Assembly (NCBI RefSeq): GCF_000003815.2
Contig: NC_049987.1
Location: 12,895,434 to 12,959,433, forward strand
Reading direction: 5' to 3'
DNA length: 64,000 bases
From: Branchiostoma floridae
Taxonomy: Eukaryota > Chordata > Leptocardii > Amphioxiformes > Branchiostomatidae
This document shows, piece by piece, positions 1 to 14,400 of this stretch (position 1 is its first letter; every line of letters begins with the position of its first letter). The position numbers and the translations under genes are program-made. The notes beneath the pieces were generated by a model, which was not told the DNA's origin, did not search any database, and saw nothing but the letters and a program-made list of their open reading frames with translations.

Positions 1-1405
1 CGCGAGAACTGAGACTAGGTCATTCCCCTTGACGAAGATGTGCTGGTAGACATCGAAAATTTGTGAGGTATGTACTGTACCTTTACAAAACAGTCATTGA
101 TTGAAGAAAATTGTTATAACTATATGCATACGTGACTGATGAACCTCTTCAACAAGAAGATTATGCTTTTGGTGCTGTGTGTTTGTGTGTCTGTGCATGC
201 GTGCGTGTGTACAGCAGAACTGTGGATGGATTCTCATGATATTCGGTATTACGGATATAAAATTCATGACTGACAATGGGCCCCCTAGTGGCTTTAAATG
301 GTAGTCATCTGGTTATAATATCTCATGCTCTGGACAATGAGATTTTTGAATATGGTAGATAGCTCTGGTTGATAATTGATACAAATTATAAGGTAAAGTA
401 ATACCACTTTCCAGGTTCAAAACCACATGTTGGAACATAAATGTGTATGTATCTTTAAGTCTGACGCTTTGTATCATGTACATGTAGGTGACAAATGTGG
501 ATCATGAAATTTTCAAAGCTACTTCAATGTCACAGCTACTTACTGTCCATTTGAACAATGAATATTTTGCCCACCATTGTTTGTATTTTCCCAACCCATC
601 ACAAAATAGCTGCATAACCCTTTCAGTTTGCAACTGAATCAGGTCACCTGCAGTCTTACCAATAACAGATTTCATGTATCTTGCTTTCTATCAGCACACT
701 TGGGGACTGCAGAAACTAAATTTATATATGGTAGTACATAGACAACAAATGCTCAGGCAGAAGTGAAGATAAAATGTTTTATTACCCAAACACAGGTTAT
801 TAAGACCATCTGAAGCCTTGTATTATATACAGACTGTAGCCCAAGAGATTATTCTAGCCCTTAAACCATTGTGGCTAGATGATTACTCAAGATGAGACAC
901 TTGGATTCTCCTTTATTTATTTACAGATAAAAGCATATCTACAGAATTAGTTTACTTTCTCTTTATTCCTTCTTTCACCAATGTCTCCTGTATTGAATAT
1001 TCGACCCTCTAGTCTGAAACTTTTCTTATCTTTGTGTGTTGAGACACAAACTGAACAACGTTAACATGAAAAAAAGAGATGCAACTGTAGCACTCTGATG
1101 GAAGAAAACAATGATATAACTTTATATGCATCTCAATACAATAGAATAAGGTCAGTAATTATAAGCATTTGCATTGTTTGACAATCAAAAAGCCACCAAA
1201 TAAAACAAACAATAATGAGAATAGATAGAAAAGGTGATAATTACAGGTTATGAAATCATGTAAGCAATGGCATATTGACTGATAATACAATCATTTACAT
1301 GTATGAATCCAATCTTCTTTCAAAGAATCAAGTGCCAATTTTTACAGGTTTATGATATTGATTAGGATCATGGATTCATGGTAATGTTATAACTTTGTGA
1401 TGTGA
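1..1405. other. Intergenic, no gene seen
   Basis: AT-rich sequence downstream of the METTL24-like gene on the minus strand. Short open frames show no recognisable domain or splice structure. There is a short TG-rich tract near 178-212. Reverse-complement AATAAA motifs occur around 775-970 and could serve the minus-strand gene, but none can be assigned with confidence. Confidence 0.5.
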
Positions 1406-1407
1406 TA

Positions 1408-2312
1408 CAGTCAAACCTGTCTATAGCGGCCACTCAAGGGACTGGTCAAAATTGGCCACTATAGAGAGGTGGCCACTATAGAGAATATGCTAATGAATTG
1501 ACCACGAAGCAATAAGTTACACATGGTTCTAGTACCTACTGTATTCACATAATACAGTACTGTACATGTACTGCAATGATTTTTACACTATATGTATTAA
1601 GAAAACAAAAGCTATAAAAAGTTTTAAATGTTCTACAGTTGATATTGTCTGAAGAGACCGGTATCGTCATATTTCTTTGATCTTTCGTCTTGTATCCTTT
1701 GATTCTTCGCCGTCCGTGTGTTCCCGCTCGCGTTCACACGTCAGATTCGCCCATTATGCTACTGTGGTACTCACACGAAAAGTCTCGTCATTTTAGACTT
1801 ATCTTTTAATAAATGTAAGAATAAAATCCACCATAGTCTGACGTTCATATCATTTTGTCTTTGTAACAATTTATTTAGAAAGTTTTTGTGATGTAAATTA
1901 ACCTAAGCGATAGTGTATTAGAACGTAACTTTAACACAATTTACCTTCGTAAAATTGGTGTCGTCTATTGACCTTATATGACCTCGTTTGTCAGCGGGTA
2001 TGGGTAGCGCCAGTTTACGAAGTTTTGTTTTGAAAATAAGTCAAAGAGCTAGTTTTAAATCCGGCGTAGGGTGACGATACGGCCGCTGTATATGGCCGAA
2101 CGCGTGCCGAAACATAGATCAGCGGTCCGCGTGGCCGTAATCGGCAGTGTTTTTGTACCTGCGGGACAGGGAATCGTGTGGGCGTGGCCGCGTTGGACAG
2201 GTGGCCGCTAAGCCTATTTCTTAATCATTAGGAATCCCAGGGACCGACAAAAAGTGGCCACTATGGGCAGGTGGCCGGTATGCAAAGGTGGCCGCTAATA
2301 CAGGTTTGACTG
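1408..2312. mobile_element. MITE-like element, CAGTCAAACCTG termini, copy 1
   Basis: The 905-bp segment begins CAGTCAAACCTG and ends with its reverse complement, CAGGTTTGACTG. It is flanked by TA on both sides (1406-1407 and 2313-2314), so it looks like a TA-targeting DNA transposon derivative. Inside both ends are repeated GTGGCCACTATA-type motifs. The centre has no transposase. Two more elements with the same ends lie at 6260-7594 and 52309-52487. TA target sites with CAGT ends suggest a Tc1/mariner-like mobiliser, but the superfamily is inference. It lies just downstream of the METTL24-like stop codon. Confidence 0.8.
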
Positions 2313-2474
2313 TACATGTAGATATTGACTGAGTGTCTCAAGTAGATAAGCAGCGCATTGCCACTATAACTAAGACAGATCCAATCATTCTTTTTTCTGC
2401 CTGTACAAAAGTTAACAAAAACTCTGAGCTTCTTTTCTCTACAGTCCTACCCAGTTAATCACTAGACATCACCA

Positions 2475-5400
2475 TCATGAGTTCTCCCAGTGTGTGTTGA
2501 TCCACACTAAGACATGACAACAGCCAACATCCATCCGTGTATCCTGCAGAAATCTGCTGGGAGACATCCTTGTCTTTGGTCTACCAGGACCTTGAACTTC
2601 AACATCACCACCAACACTCTCCATCTCTGTTTCCTCGTAAAAATTCTGGTTAAATGTTCTTATTTTGTTCTTTCCTGGTGTGAGGGAATCTCTGTCTGGG
2701 ACCAGGTCGTGGTTGAACATACCGACCAGTCGGTAGTTCTGGTTGTGCAGCTGGTTGAGGAGGCTGTACCAGTACCGCACCACCTGTGGGGGATCTCCCA
2801 TCACCTGGGGGAGGGAAACGGCAAAACAAACAACTCTCAGTACCAAACATTACACAATCATCGTATTATACAGATCTATACTGTCTTCGAAAATCTTTAA
2901 TGTTTTAGTCAAAAGTCAAATCAACTTATACATTGTATTTGTTGCCTGATGAAAGGGCACATTATGTAAAGGCCAAAAGAGAAACAAAAGCCTGATAATG
3001 TTGTCAAATGGTCAACATGTCAAAATCATTGCCATTTTGTAAACTTGACAATTTGTTGCCGTGCATTTGCGCCCCCTACCTGAAAGCCACTCCAGTGCAG
3101 ATGCACCTCCACCAGTATCTGATGGATTCGGGACATGGCACCTTCCAGTAACATGTCCTCCAGGACTTTCCACTCCAGACCTTCCAAGTCCATCCGTACA
3201 ACGTCAACCTGCAGATAAACGAATGAATTAATAGTAAGGTTTCTGGGTGTAGTGTTACTATCTTCATGCAACGCAGTTGTCCAATGCACCAGATCCTAGT
3301 AGTGTGTGGAATGATGACCGGAAGGCCTAACGTGAGGAAGCCGCTAGAAAAACTTTGGCAGCCCCTCCAAAAACACAATGACTTCCTTCTCGTTTCAGCT
3401 CAATCAAAATCACCCAGTCTTATTAACGTTATGTCTATTATGTGAAATATCTGGCTCCGTGAAATTCCAAACGTACCGTGCTGTGTCCCAAATCCCGCAT
3501 GAGTGAGGTGAACCTGCGGGTGTGCCAGCGGCCCCCCTCCCCCTCGTGATGTGAGTCCCGCCAGTCCAGCGCAGCGCGATGGACCCACAGCTCATCTCCA
3601 ATCTGTACAGACAGATCAACAGGAAACTTAAGAAAACAATCCAGAAACCAATAGAAGAAAAGTCACATTGTGTGAGTCAATGGAACACTACCACATTATG
3701 GTAGTTTGTCTACCACATCTTCTCATTTCGGTCAAACGCTATGTACTTAATCTTCATCTCCCTAATCTTGATTCACGAAGAATTCAAATTCAACACCATA
3801 CAACTGATGTGGGGCAGTAGACGCCGGTCGCCTTACATAATGATTGTATAGATCAGTATTCAGCAGCTGAAGGTACTAAGTACCATCCGGGTTGCTGTGC
3901 CGTACCTGTTGATGTTCTTCTCCCTGAAGGTCCGGGTCGAACACGTGCACCTCACAGCCGGTGTGCGCTACCGCCAGGGCGAAGGGATCCTTCCTCTCCA
4001 GACTGGGACAAAGGAACAGTATTAATCTGTACACTGTATAAAAGCCTGTTTCACTCACTTTACTTGTTGTCACCTTCAATGTTTTTGTTGTCAGTACCGT
4101 TGAATTGCAGACAGCATTGTCTTGGTTTTATGTAGAATTTTTACAAGAGAACAATCGCCACGGTACTATTAATAGCGGAACCACGTAGATAAAGGTCCAG
4201 GTAGTAAGATACGTCCAAAAGCAGTTACTCGAGTAACTGAATCATATCCAATTGCTTGAACAAAATAATATCCAGTCGCTTGAGCAAAATCTTCAGTTAC
4301 TTGAGCAAAATCATTTCCGGTTGCTTGAGTAACTGTTGACGTTGGTTCCAAATTCCAATCCATTCCGTGCCAAAGATTGAAGGAAGGACCAATCAAAACT
4401 GAAATTTGGTTGCCTACCTGAAGGAATAGACCACACATTCCTCCGCTTGTGGATTCCCTAGGGCTCCTCCATGGCTCTCATAACACAGTCGCCATGGTGA
4501 CACCTCGTTCTGGTTTCTGTTGAAGGGCGGCATTGGCCTCAGGTCTTCGCACGGGATCTGGACAAAAACAAAAAATAAACTTTTGATTCATAATTTTACA
4601 CTCATGAAATAAAGTTGGGTTAACGTTACACTAAGACATTCTACCCCATGTGCTTAATCTGAAGGATACTATCGTCCTGTCGTCCATCTCTGTTAGGATT
4701 TTCAGGCACAAGATGAAATGATTTGTGGCTTCAGGCACGAAGTGTATATTTTGCCTTGTCGTGGTGTACCAAAAATAACATCTCAGTGTAGTTTTAAACG
4801 TCTATCAGACATGTACCTGTCAATCTATGACGAGTCAATACAGGGTAGAAAGATGCAAAAGATCGAAGATCACAGTTTCCGTGTAAATAGAACCACATGA
4901 TTATCATCACGAAATGATACCTGTTTTGTCTATGATTCGTAGACAGACAGCTATGTTTGCGTTTGTATGCCGTCTTTATCACATTTGCTATCATGGTGAG
5001 CTAATGATTGATACCATGTTTGCTATCCTCTTCGTCGGCTTGTCAATCATCACCGCGGTGAATGCTGGGAACATCAGAAGATGTATGACCCGCTGGGTTA
5101 AAAATGTCAGACCTGCGGGGTTATGAATGACTTTGACCTAGCAAAGATGTCACTTAATTTGTTATCGATACCGGAAGATAACGATAACAATGTTTGTTTC
5201 CGTGCCAGACGATGGACGACTGAGGTCCCAAATGTCAGACAGATAAGAACCCACGGATTTGACCCTGTCAAGGGCCTCTTATATTCTTATCGGGAATGAC
5301 AACATTGGGATATCATTTCTGTGTCAAATCGTAAATTATAAGATAGGGCGGTAAACTATTACTTGTCTGCTGTGAATTCTTCCTAAGTTTCAACCTTGTC

Positions 5401-8400
5401 TTGTCAATGGAATACTGATGACAGCACGCATTTGTGATGCATATTTATGTGGATTTGAGGTCAGACGTTGCCCTTTTCTCTATCGAAGATCTTTTCGGAA
5501 CTTCTACAGACATGTAGAGCCTTCTCTAACACACCTGTTGATCTATCCTTCAACCCTTCGTAAATTTGCAACAGGCCTTTAAAGTCGTATTCGAATTAAC
5601 TTCAAACGTTAATTGTCATATGTGAATGAGCTATCTATGGTGTGCATTTGAGTGTGAAATGTCTTCCACATCTTTCCACCATTCACAAAAATGTTTCCAC
5701 CACTGCGAACATTGTGGGGTTTTGCACGTCCTTTGAAGACATACTGACCTGGTGGGAAAGCAAACCGACAGGAGTAAACTGTTTAGACCTCACCTTACAA
5801 ACGACACGTGCTTCTGTCGTGTCAGGTTTGGGGTCATTATGATAGATAAACCTGAGTAAATAAATACAAAGTAAGATATAGTTAAGAAAGTAGATTTAAA
5901 AACTGCTTCACAAAATCCTGATTATTTACACTTACCAATATATAGCTTGTATGAGTTTGATCCTTTCGTATTTTCAGCGCATTTAGAATTGCTTCCCATG
6001 TGAGCGTTTACGTGTCTATAAAAACACCTTGATCACACTGATCTTTGTTTGTCCAAAGTCCATCCGGTTCAAGCCGACCTTTCCCTTGCATTCTTATCTA
6101 TAAACGATGTAAGTATACACGAACGTTTTGATAAACCTACAGAGATGTGGTAGTGTGTTTAGTTAGGTGGATCTGTGCAAACAAATGTGCCGTACATCCC
6201 ATGTGTGGGGCTGGTGATGATATGGGGCAGTACCAACATCTGGGGCACAGGTATATATACAGTCAAACCTGCCCAAGACGACCACCCGGGGGACCGGGGG
6301 AAAACGGTCGATTTGGACAGGTGGTCGCTGAGAAGAGTATCGACTCAAAACATGCCAGATGCATAGTATAAATGGTTTCAGTTGTGTTTAATGGCAAATA
6401 GCAAGCAAACGCACGCAAAGAAGTAAGTAAGCGAGATCTTTAATGTCAAACCCAACACACACACGCACACAAAAACGTAAGTAATAATCATCAGTAAGCC
6501 TGGTGAATTTTAATACAGTATACGTAAATGAACAGAAATTGGATCAGGACGTTCCTACCTGCGCTAGAGAAACTCTACTCAAGGACGTTACATCATGTAA
6601 CGTCCTTGCTCTACTCAAGTCAAGGAGGTTAAAAAGACAGTCTACTCGATCTACTCTAGTTTAAAAAAAGACATAACGTTACTATCTATAAATCAGATGT
6701 CTACCATACAATAAAGTACGTGCTGTACATATTGCATTTCTGAGTCTATGATCGTTAGATGGACCAGTGATAGACGTATTTAGTTGGCAATACAATTTCT
6801 CCCTGGAGTGCAGCAAGTCGTCAACGTTATTCATAACAAGAAGAGAACTGCTCACTATTTGTACACTAACGTTTTAGACATTAACGGACCTTTGATGCTG
6901 TCAGTTACCATACAACCCTTTATGCGTCGCCGTGTTCTTGATCGCCGTATCTGTTCGTCCCATTCCCTGAAATATCTACGGTGTACCTTTCGAATTCGAT
7001 GCCTGCGGAGATGCCCGGTGCGTCCCGATAGTGTACTTACATACGGGTGAATGTACAGTGCAGTTGGACCATTGGTTGGACAAAAGCACCCACACAGATC
7101 TTTCTTAAAAAGGAATGAACTACACAGATCTTTCTTAAAAAGGAATGAGGCCTAGACTATATACGTTTCAGCATTCGTTCACTTTATAATGATAAAGATT
7201 TAAAAAAACTTCTGTAATAACTAAACTCGGATTTTCTTACTACGAAATTTCTTCCCATATTACAGTAGACTGCCCCATTCACCCACCCATTGACCGCCGC
7301 CATCTTTATTTTCAGTTTATACTCAGTCTAAACATCGTAATAGCAGTCAAAATCCTACGCAAACTGGCCGCCTGATTTCGGCACAAAATCGCGATAGTTA
7401 TCATCAAAAATCGTTGAAAACCAGTCGTTATGGGTCCCAATTTGGGCCGGTCGCGGTCGCGTTGGCCAGGTGGTCGTTGAGAAAAGGTCGCTTAATGCTT
7501 ACGTCAATGGGAAAAAAAATCGGGACCGAGAAAAAGCGGTCGAAATGGCCAGGTGGTTGCTGAGAAGAGGTGGTCGCTCGGGCAGGTTTGACTGTACATC
7601 ATTATTTACTGAGTTCTTATGTAAACATGTATCTGGGTCTGACTCAACAAAAATCAAACCTTCAGTAAACATGAGGTGGTAAAGGTTTCATGTGACATGA
7701 GTTGGTAAAGCTGAAATCCCGTAAAAAATCGTGGCTTCTGGTGGTCCTATGGTAGCTCTGCTATTTGACCTCAATAAATGGTTTCCTACTTGGAATTTTG
7801 GTTCAGGTTATACTCTTTCGTTACTTGTCATACATGTTGTCGAGCTTTGCTCCATTCACCACTGTCTTTGGATTCCTTCCCGCAAGATGTCGCATTTATA
7901 TTCAAAAGCAGTTTCCACTTTCCAACAGAGAATCAGAAATTAAGTCAGTGAAGCGGTCGGAATGAATGTTTGTTAAGTTTTCGTTCGACAGTTCCAGCCG
8001 GACAATCGTAATGCATAGAGACTATTCATTCATAGTTGTGTGAAAAAATCAATTAAGTGTCACGTTATAATATTCATTTGTCACGTGTCAATATCTAATG
8101 AACTTGTAGAATGTAGTGCTGTCAGGTAAGGAGCTTTTATGAATTAGCCATATAAGTGAGTTTGTTATGTACAAAATCAATGTTAGTCTAAACTGTAGGG
8201 TAAATGTCACAGCACGGTTGACATAATTCCGACCGCAAAGCCAAGACGGAATGTTTAAACATTTGCTGGAGTCTAATTTAGGACGTTATTTCCAGCCGCT
8301 GGCCGTATTAATTGATCTTGGTGACCCGGCGTGACCTTGTTGACCTGAGCCACTTGACCTTCCCATGCTCGCCCCATGAGTAACAGCTGTGTTAGCATGT

Positions 8401-11400
8401 AGACATAGACCACCCCAGGGGATTCACTGTCCGTATTCCATGGCATAAAGTTTATTTGATACACGAATCATGATTGTGTAGATTCACATCAAGTGTTAGG
8501 GCACGGAAAGAAAGAAAGAATGAGAGAGACAGAAAAAGAGGGGGCAATTGCAAGAAAGAAGATCAGGACAGAGTCCCTCGTTTAGGTTGATGCAGGTCAA
8601 CATTTTCGTACGAACTGAAAAACATCTCTACGCAAGGAGGTTACGGGCTATACAGGGTCTCCTAGTCCTATACCTCTACGTTTTACATATAGCTTAGATG
8701 CCAACCTTGAATTAGGTAGCTTCCCGACAATGACAGTTGGAGGCGAATTTAGGCTATGGAGCGGACAGCCTGACTACCCTATAGGCCTAACCGTAAACGT
8801 TGCTACGGTAGCCTTCGCATTCCTACTGACCTTGAAAGCCTGCCACCTACTTTCCCCCTCTAATATCCCCAGGGGATTGGAGCCATGGACGTCCTTACAG
8901 CGGATTAACCGTAATTGAACTGAGCCGTAACTGTGGACACCAGGAACGCCGTCCAAGAAAGCTGTAATCAGTTTAGTTTAGAGGAACATTCCTAGAGATC
9001 GCCCTGGTTATCCTGTAAATAACAGACTTTCACATATTTGTGGGTCCACTGGAACTATGACTTGACTGGGCAAAGTCGTCTGAGGAAACGGGAGGGGGCA
9101 GAGAATGTTAGAAATCAGTATATCTTGGCTCAAAGCACGTTCATGCGATGAATTATTGTACTCTAAATATACTTTGATATCAAATAACTGTTTTCTTGGC
9201 AACCGCTTGTAGAGGACAAAATGCACGGGAAGGTCGTAAAACTGTCAGGTGTTTTTCTGTCATCATCGCCTAATCAAAGATTGACATGGAAATTGGAATA
9301 CAAGACCTTTCCTGGGGGAGTCTTCTTCTGATCGTCTTCTGACCACCTAAGTCTTGTGATCAATAGACGTCTAGGTCGCTACCTTCTGTTTCTTCCCACG
9401 AAAGTAGTAACTAGCCTTGATAAAGGATTCCTTTGACTTTGACCTTGGCCAACCTCGTGGGATGTTGATGGGGTTATCTAGACAAATTCCACTTAGGAAA
9501 CACGAGTCAAGCCGTTGGAAACCGTCCCGACATGGCGGTGGTGTGACGACAGGGACAGTCTGTCATCACGCTTGGTCCGTGTGTTGTGTAACCGCGTAAT
9601 CATGTCTAATGACTCTGCCGCGCTGGAATTCCTGAAGATCACACCAAGGACGGCGACAAGATGGAATGCCAACTCTTCGTGCCTAGAAACTGCCGTAACG
9701 AAACGGTGAATCTTTTTAAGTCTCCGTGGAGTCTTTAGGGGATTTAAGAGATGGGGATTATACTTTAAGATGGTGAAGGAGGAATGACAGAAGCGATGGA
9801 AAAGACTGTCTGTTGTACATCTGATTGCTTCAAAGTTCAATTTGAAGAAGAAAAAAAATAAATTGATGGATGGATGGATAGATGGACGGATGGATGGATG
9901 GATGGATGAATTTATTATTGATAGAAAAAAGAAAGAAAAAGAAAATGAAAGTGAAGAAGTGGTATAGGAACGAAAAAGAAAGTAAACAGTTGTCCAAAAA
10001 AGAAATAAGAAAGTTTTCCTGAAAACTTTCAATTGTTTTCACTGTTTGACTCACAAGGAAAATCAGAACGTTGCTCCTGAACAGACAGGTGACAGTGTTC
10101 CAGGTCCACTGTTTCCAGGTATGTCCTGTTATTCCTCTCTAACCTTCAGATGGGCGATGTTATCGCGTAACAGTGCCTTATTGTCCCGGACAGAGGTGTG
10201 TTTTGTCTCGGGATGTTTCACTGGAAGCCAGATAGTCTGACGGAAGCCAGAAGAGCGTCAACCGTGAACGGGACTGGACCCCGCTCAGTACAGCATGTCA
10301 TTGTCTGTTGGTGTTTGTTGTAAGCTATATACACAAGCAGGAGATAGCTTTTCCAATAACAGTATAGAACTGCAGTCTAGCTTTCTGAAGATGATACGGG
10401 CTTTTGAGAAACATCTTAGCCGTAGCGCGCAGTGTCGAAGAGCACTATATGAACGAGTCTACTTTATCCAAACAGGTGAAGTCATCGTTCCGCGGATGTT
10501 GTTATTCGCGCATCTCTTGAAGCATGCAAAGTGTACAGCAACATCAACGTTGTGGTCGTACAAATACTATGTTACGTATTGATTCTCAGCGGTATTAGCT
10601 TACACCATAAGTACCCCTTTGTTTAACTGTCCCCATTCAATGCCGATCTGCCAATCGGATTTTCCACCACACGAGGAAAGAGTTGTTTATGGGGAGGGTC
10701 GACCTTGAGTAACCTTGTGGTCAGTGGTCAGCAGTTGCCATATGTCACCACGGGGAACATGACAATCTTCCCGGCGGGAGGGAGGCAAATTTTTTTACCA
10801 GCCAGACGAAACGTTACTTGTTGCTGGTGGGCTGGGTGGTGCAGCTCAGTGGCAAAGTTTCAACGAGTTAGCGTAGCACATAGAGTCAAATTTGTCGAGT
10901 TCTGTCATGCTTTTTGTTAATGTTATGCATTAAAGTCGAAAAAGGAGTGCTGCCCCCTCCCCCTTTGCTCCCAAGAAGTTGATACAAGTCATACAAATGC
11001 ACAACTCTATCAGTCTGTGGTTTTCATCAACTCTATTGCCTGGGGCGGTGGGCGTTCTTAAGTGTGGCTTAATTTACGAACGATTCAAAGCTATTTCAGT
11101 TTAGGAATCCAATCATGCTAAGTACTTCCCGTGTGCTGTTCGGAGGAAACAAAGCGGGAAATAATGGTGTGTTTTGTCGTCTGGCCTGAGTGGAGATATC
11201 CGGACTGTCTGTGCTGGTCCCAACTTTCCGAGCAACACTTACGGGAAAGAGTTGTCAAAAGAATGTTTCTAAATCTAAGTGAGTGGCGTGACTACTGACT
11301 AATGTATTTCGCAAGTCCAGAGGACGCTGAGGTGTCATTTAAGGGCAAAATGACCTTTTTTGAACCAAGGACATTTGAGCTAAGTGCGAGAATTGTCGTC

Positions 11401-14400
11401 TGTCCTACCCACATGGATAATAGGTTGTTGATGACCGTACATCTGACAGGTAGATTCTCATCTTCAAGCAGATTTGTCGTGCGATTTGCGCCCGTATAAA
11501 AACGCAAAACTTAAATTCAAACCGATGTTTTAAAAGTGCCACTCCAAGGCGTTGGATGCAAAATTAAAATTCTAGTCGACAAGGCACCAGTTTCAACCAA
11601 CAGACGTCTGAGAGTGCCTACACCTGTCAGTGTGGAAACCATTAGTTCTCGTCACCGCCATGACAGGGCTAAAGAGAAGTCTGGTCAATATTAACGTTCA
11701 TAAGCTAAAATAACCAAGGTCAAGAAAGCCCAGGGGCGGACAGCTTGCACCGATCTTCGCCAGGTTAAAAGTGACATGTCCTGTTATTAAGGTACACAGT
11801 AACAGATATATAGCGACTGGGACTTTGCCGTCGAGGTCTGGGTTTGATTCGTATTCCCTTCCCTAGGCCGATTAGATTTAAACTGTGGTAATAGGAAGGA
11901 TGAGCAACTTAATCCAAGGAGATGCACTACTAGGGTGTGGTTCTACAGTGAAGCGGGAGGAATCACCTTGAATGTGATCTCAACCGGCCTAGTTAGTAAT
12001 TATCCGCTCATGGTCGATTCTCAACAACTACCGGGCATATCTCAAGGCCAGAACGGTGCAGTAAACAGTCTGTTGAATCTATTTTTCTTTTGCGTTTTTA
12101 TTTGTTGTGGGTATACTAGTAGTTGGTACTGCCGGTCATTGTACATATATTGAACACTTGTTTATTTTCCCTTTATCGTTATATTTTCTAGTACTCTTAT
12201 CAAGACTTATGGCGTTTTCGTAAAAAATCTTCGAAGTAAAGTCTGTAGAGACAGGTGTTTTTTCTCCAAAGTCTACCGCAGCTTCTAATTAACAAGTTTC
12301 ATTCCTATCCCATACACGTTCATGACTGCACGTCACACTAGACAGAATCATCAGACATAGTTTCGCCGTAAAAGAATGTGTTTAATTGTTGCTCTAAGGC
12401 CTTGCCCGCCAGCTGGCCTCTCTGTTGTGTCGTTTGAGCTTTCCGTTGACGGGAACAACATGACTTTTGACTGGAACAACATACATCTTGTCGTTGATGT
12501 TGCTATCATCGTTTTCTAACGTGCCAAAGCCGAAGTTAAAACTACAGCCCTGCTTACATCTGTGCAGGATGTCACAAAGGTTGTGACTGGACAGTTCATG
12601 CACAACAGACATCACTTTATTGGTTAAAAGGACGGTCCCCTGACAGACCATACTGCCAATCATAGAAAAGAACGTGTCAACGGGTTTTGATTACGTGTTT
12701 TCTGGATACTTTACGAATAGCATTTCTTACGTATGATGTAATACAGCCCAGCCACTTTGTGCTCTTGAGTTCCTAAAGCGTGTTCCGTGTAAGATTTCTG
12801 TGTCTGGATAGCCTTGACAGAGTTGGCTCCAGTCCGGGGCGACAGTAAGGCTGATAACCTCCTTGCCGACGAAGATTCCGGGCGAAATTAAAACCATGGC
12901 TTTGGCGACAGTGTTCCCGGCTCCATGTGACATTTCGTGCCGTTATTTTGGCGTGTCGCTGTCTGTCTCAAGTCTGGGAAGGATTTTAGTCTCCTTAACT
13001 GTAATCAGGCCGTGGGAAGTGCTTGACTTTTCGCGGTTGCCCAAAATGTCACCATTCAACCATACTGACAATAAAGTCCGCTTTAACCGGTAGTGATTAC
13101 TACTAGATGACTGCCAAATGCCAAAAAAGAAGCCCACATAACAAGGTTACAGCGCACGTCATTCAAAGCACTTATTTGCGGTTTCTTATCACCTGCTCGA
13201 TACATCTTACCTAAAACACTACTTTACCTAAAACAAATCTGGGCAGTTAGACCAGTTGAAGCTAGCCTTATCTCCAAGCAGATATTGTAAAATTTCCCTG
13301 GCCAAGGCAAAGCGCAAAGATTTTTCTACCTATATCTGCTTGGAGATTAGAGCAATGCCGATCGGAGACCTGGCGTATTTGACCGGCTTACCTTGTTGCT
13401 CTCCATGACAGGGTTGCTCTTCTCATTTCAGGAAGGATCAACTGAGTGTGTAGTTTATTTGTATAACATGACAAAAGGTCCTGCACCCCAGTGTAGGCGT
13501 GCTCGTCAAATAAGCAAGGGGATTATATTATACTTATTGGAAGGGTTGGATGTGAACGTAATTCAAACTTGAATTTACAGGGGCCTGGGATCCTTGATTG
13601 ACACAAAACAGTTGGGGAGTTCACGGCTGAAATACGACGGTGTCGTTGGAAAGTGCAAATCATATCTAGATCAGCAAATGATTTAGATAAAGATCTAGAT
13701 CTAGATACAGTATACATGTAGTTAAGATCAAGGCACAGGCTTTTGTAATAGGTATGAAAAATCGGCATTGAAGTTTTTAAAAGCTGCAAGGTCACATTTT
13801 GTGTGAGAGATCTTAATTTCTCACAAAATGTGGCAGATTGTCATCACTTGGGAGGTCTTTTCGTCGCAAGCCTGAAGTACAAAGGGGTTCTTGGTTCCAT
13901 CGGAAGATCTACCACCAAACGCTGATTAAAATTTACGCCATTCAACCCGTCCGTGACGAATGGTAACGCCCGTGGACGTGACCTTCAGAGAATAACTCTT
14001 TGGCACTTTCTGCCGCCTCCAGATGTCACAATCAGCGGGGAAGTTCGAAAGGTGCCGGAGGTCAAGAGCCACACGAGCGGTAGTGTCACACAACCGCGAA
14101 AACCCATCTGAAATCACTTGGTGGTCCTGTTAACTGGTCACAAACTTCACCCCAAAGTTTCCGTTACGTTCACGTTCCACCGTTGCTAAGCGACAACACA
14201 CTGCTCAGACGACCGTTCGTCGTTTGAAATGTTAAAAACATCCAGACTGCTGATTTTCATGCGCATTCGATAGACTTCGCAGCGGCCTTTAAAGTGTAAG
14301 TTTACTCAAGGTCAATATTGTCGCAAGGAAAATTTGTGGCTTTGACCTGACACTGAAAACGATCCCACAAGACGGATGTTTTACAGGTGCACCCGGATAA

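Larger units (their letters stand above)
6260..7594. mobile_element. MITE-like element, CAGTCAAACCTG termini, copy 2
   Basis: The 1335-bp segment starts CAGTCAAACCTGCCCAAGAC and ends with CAGGTTTGACTG. TA dinucleotides flank both ends (6258-6259, 7595-7596). Subterminal motifs are GGTCGCT/GACCACC types, parallel to the GGCCGCT/GGCCACC motifs of copy 1, so the two are divergent relatives. Both carry a CGCGTTGG-CAGGTGG-type stretch near the right end. No transposase is visible. It contains the 27-bp hairpin at 6581 and the 30-bp duplication at 7090. Confidence 0.8.

Noticed and set aside
6147-6371. Overlapping short open frames at the left end of the second CAGTCAAACCTG element
   Set aside because: They cross the transposon boundary and have no domain or splice support.
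9493-10032. 179-codon minus-strand open frame
   Set aside because: It runs through the GGAT microsatellite and purine-rich sequence; the Ile-His-Pro-Ser repeats are translated satellite, with no domain.
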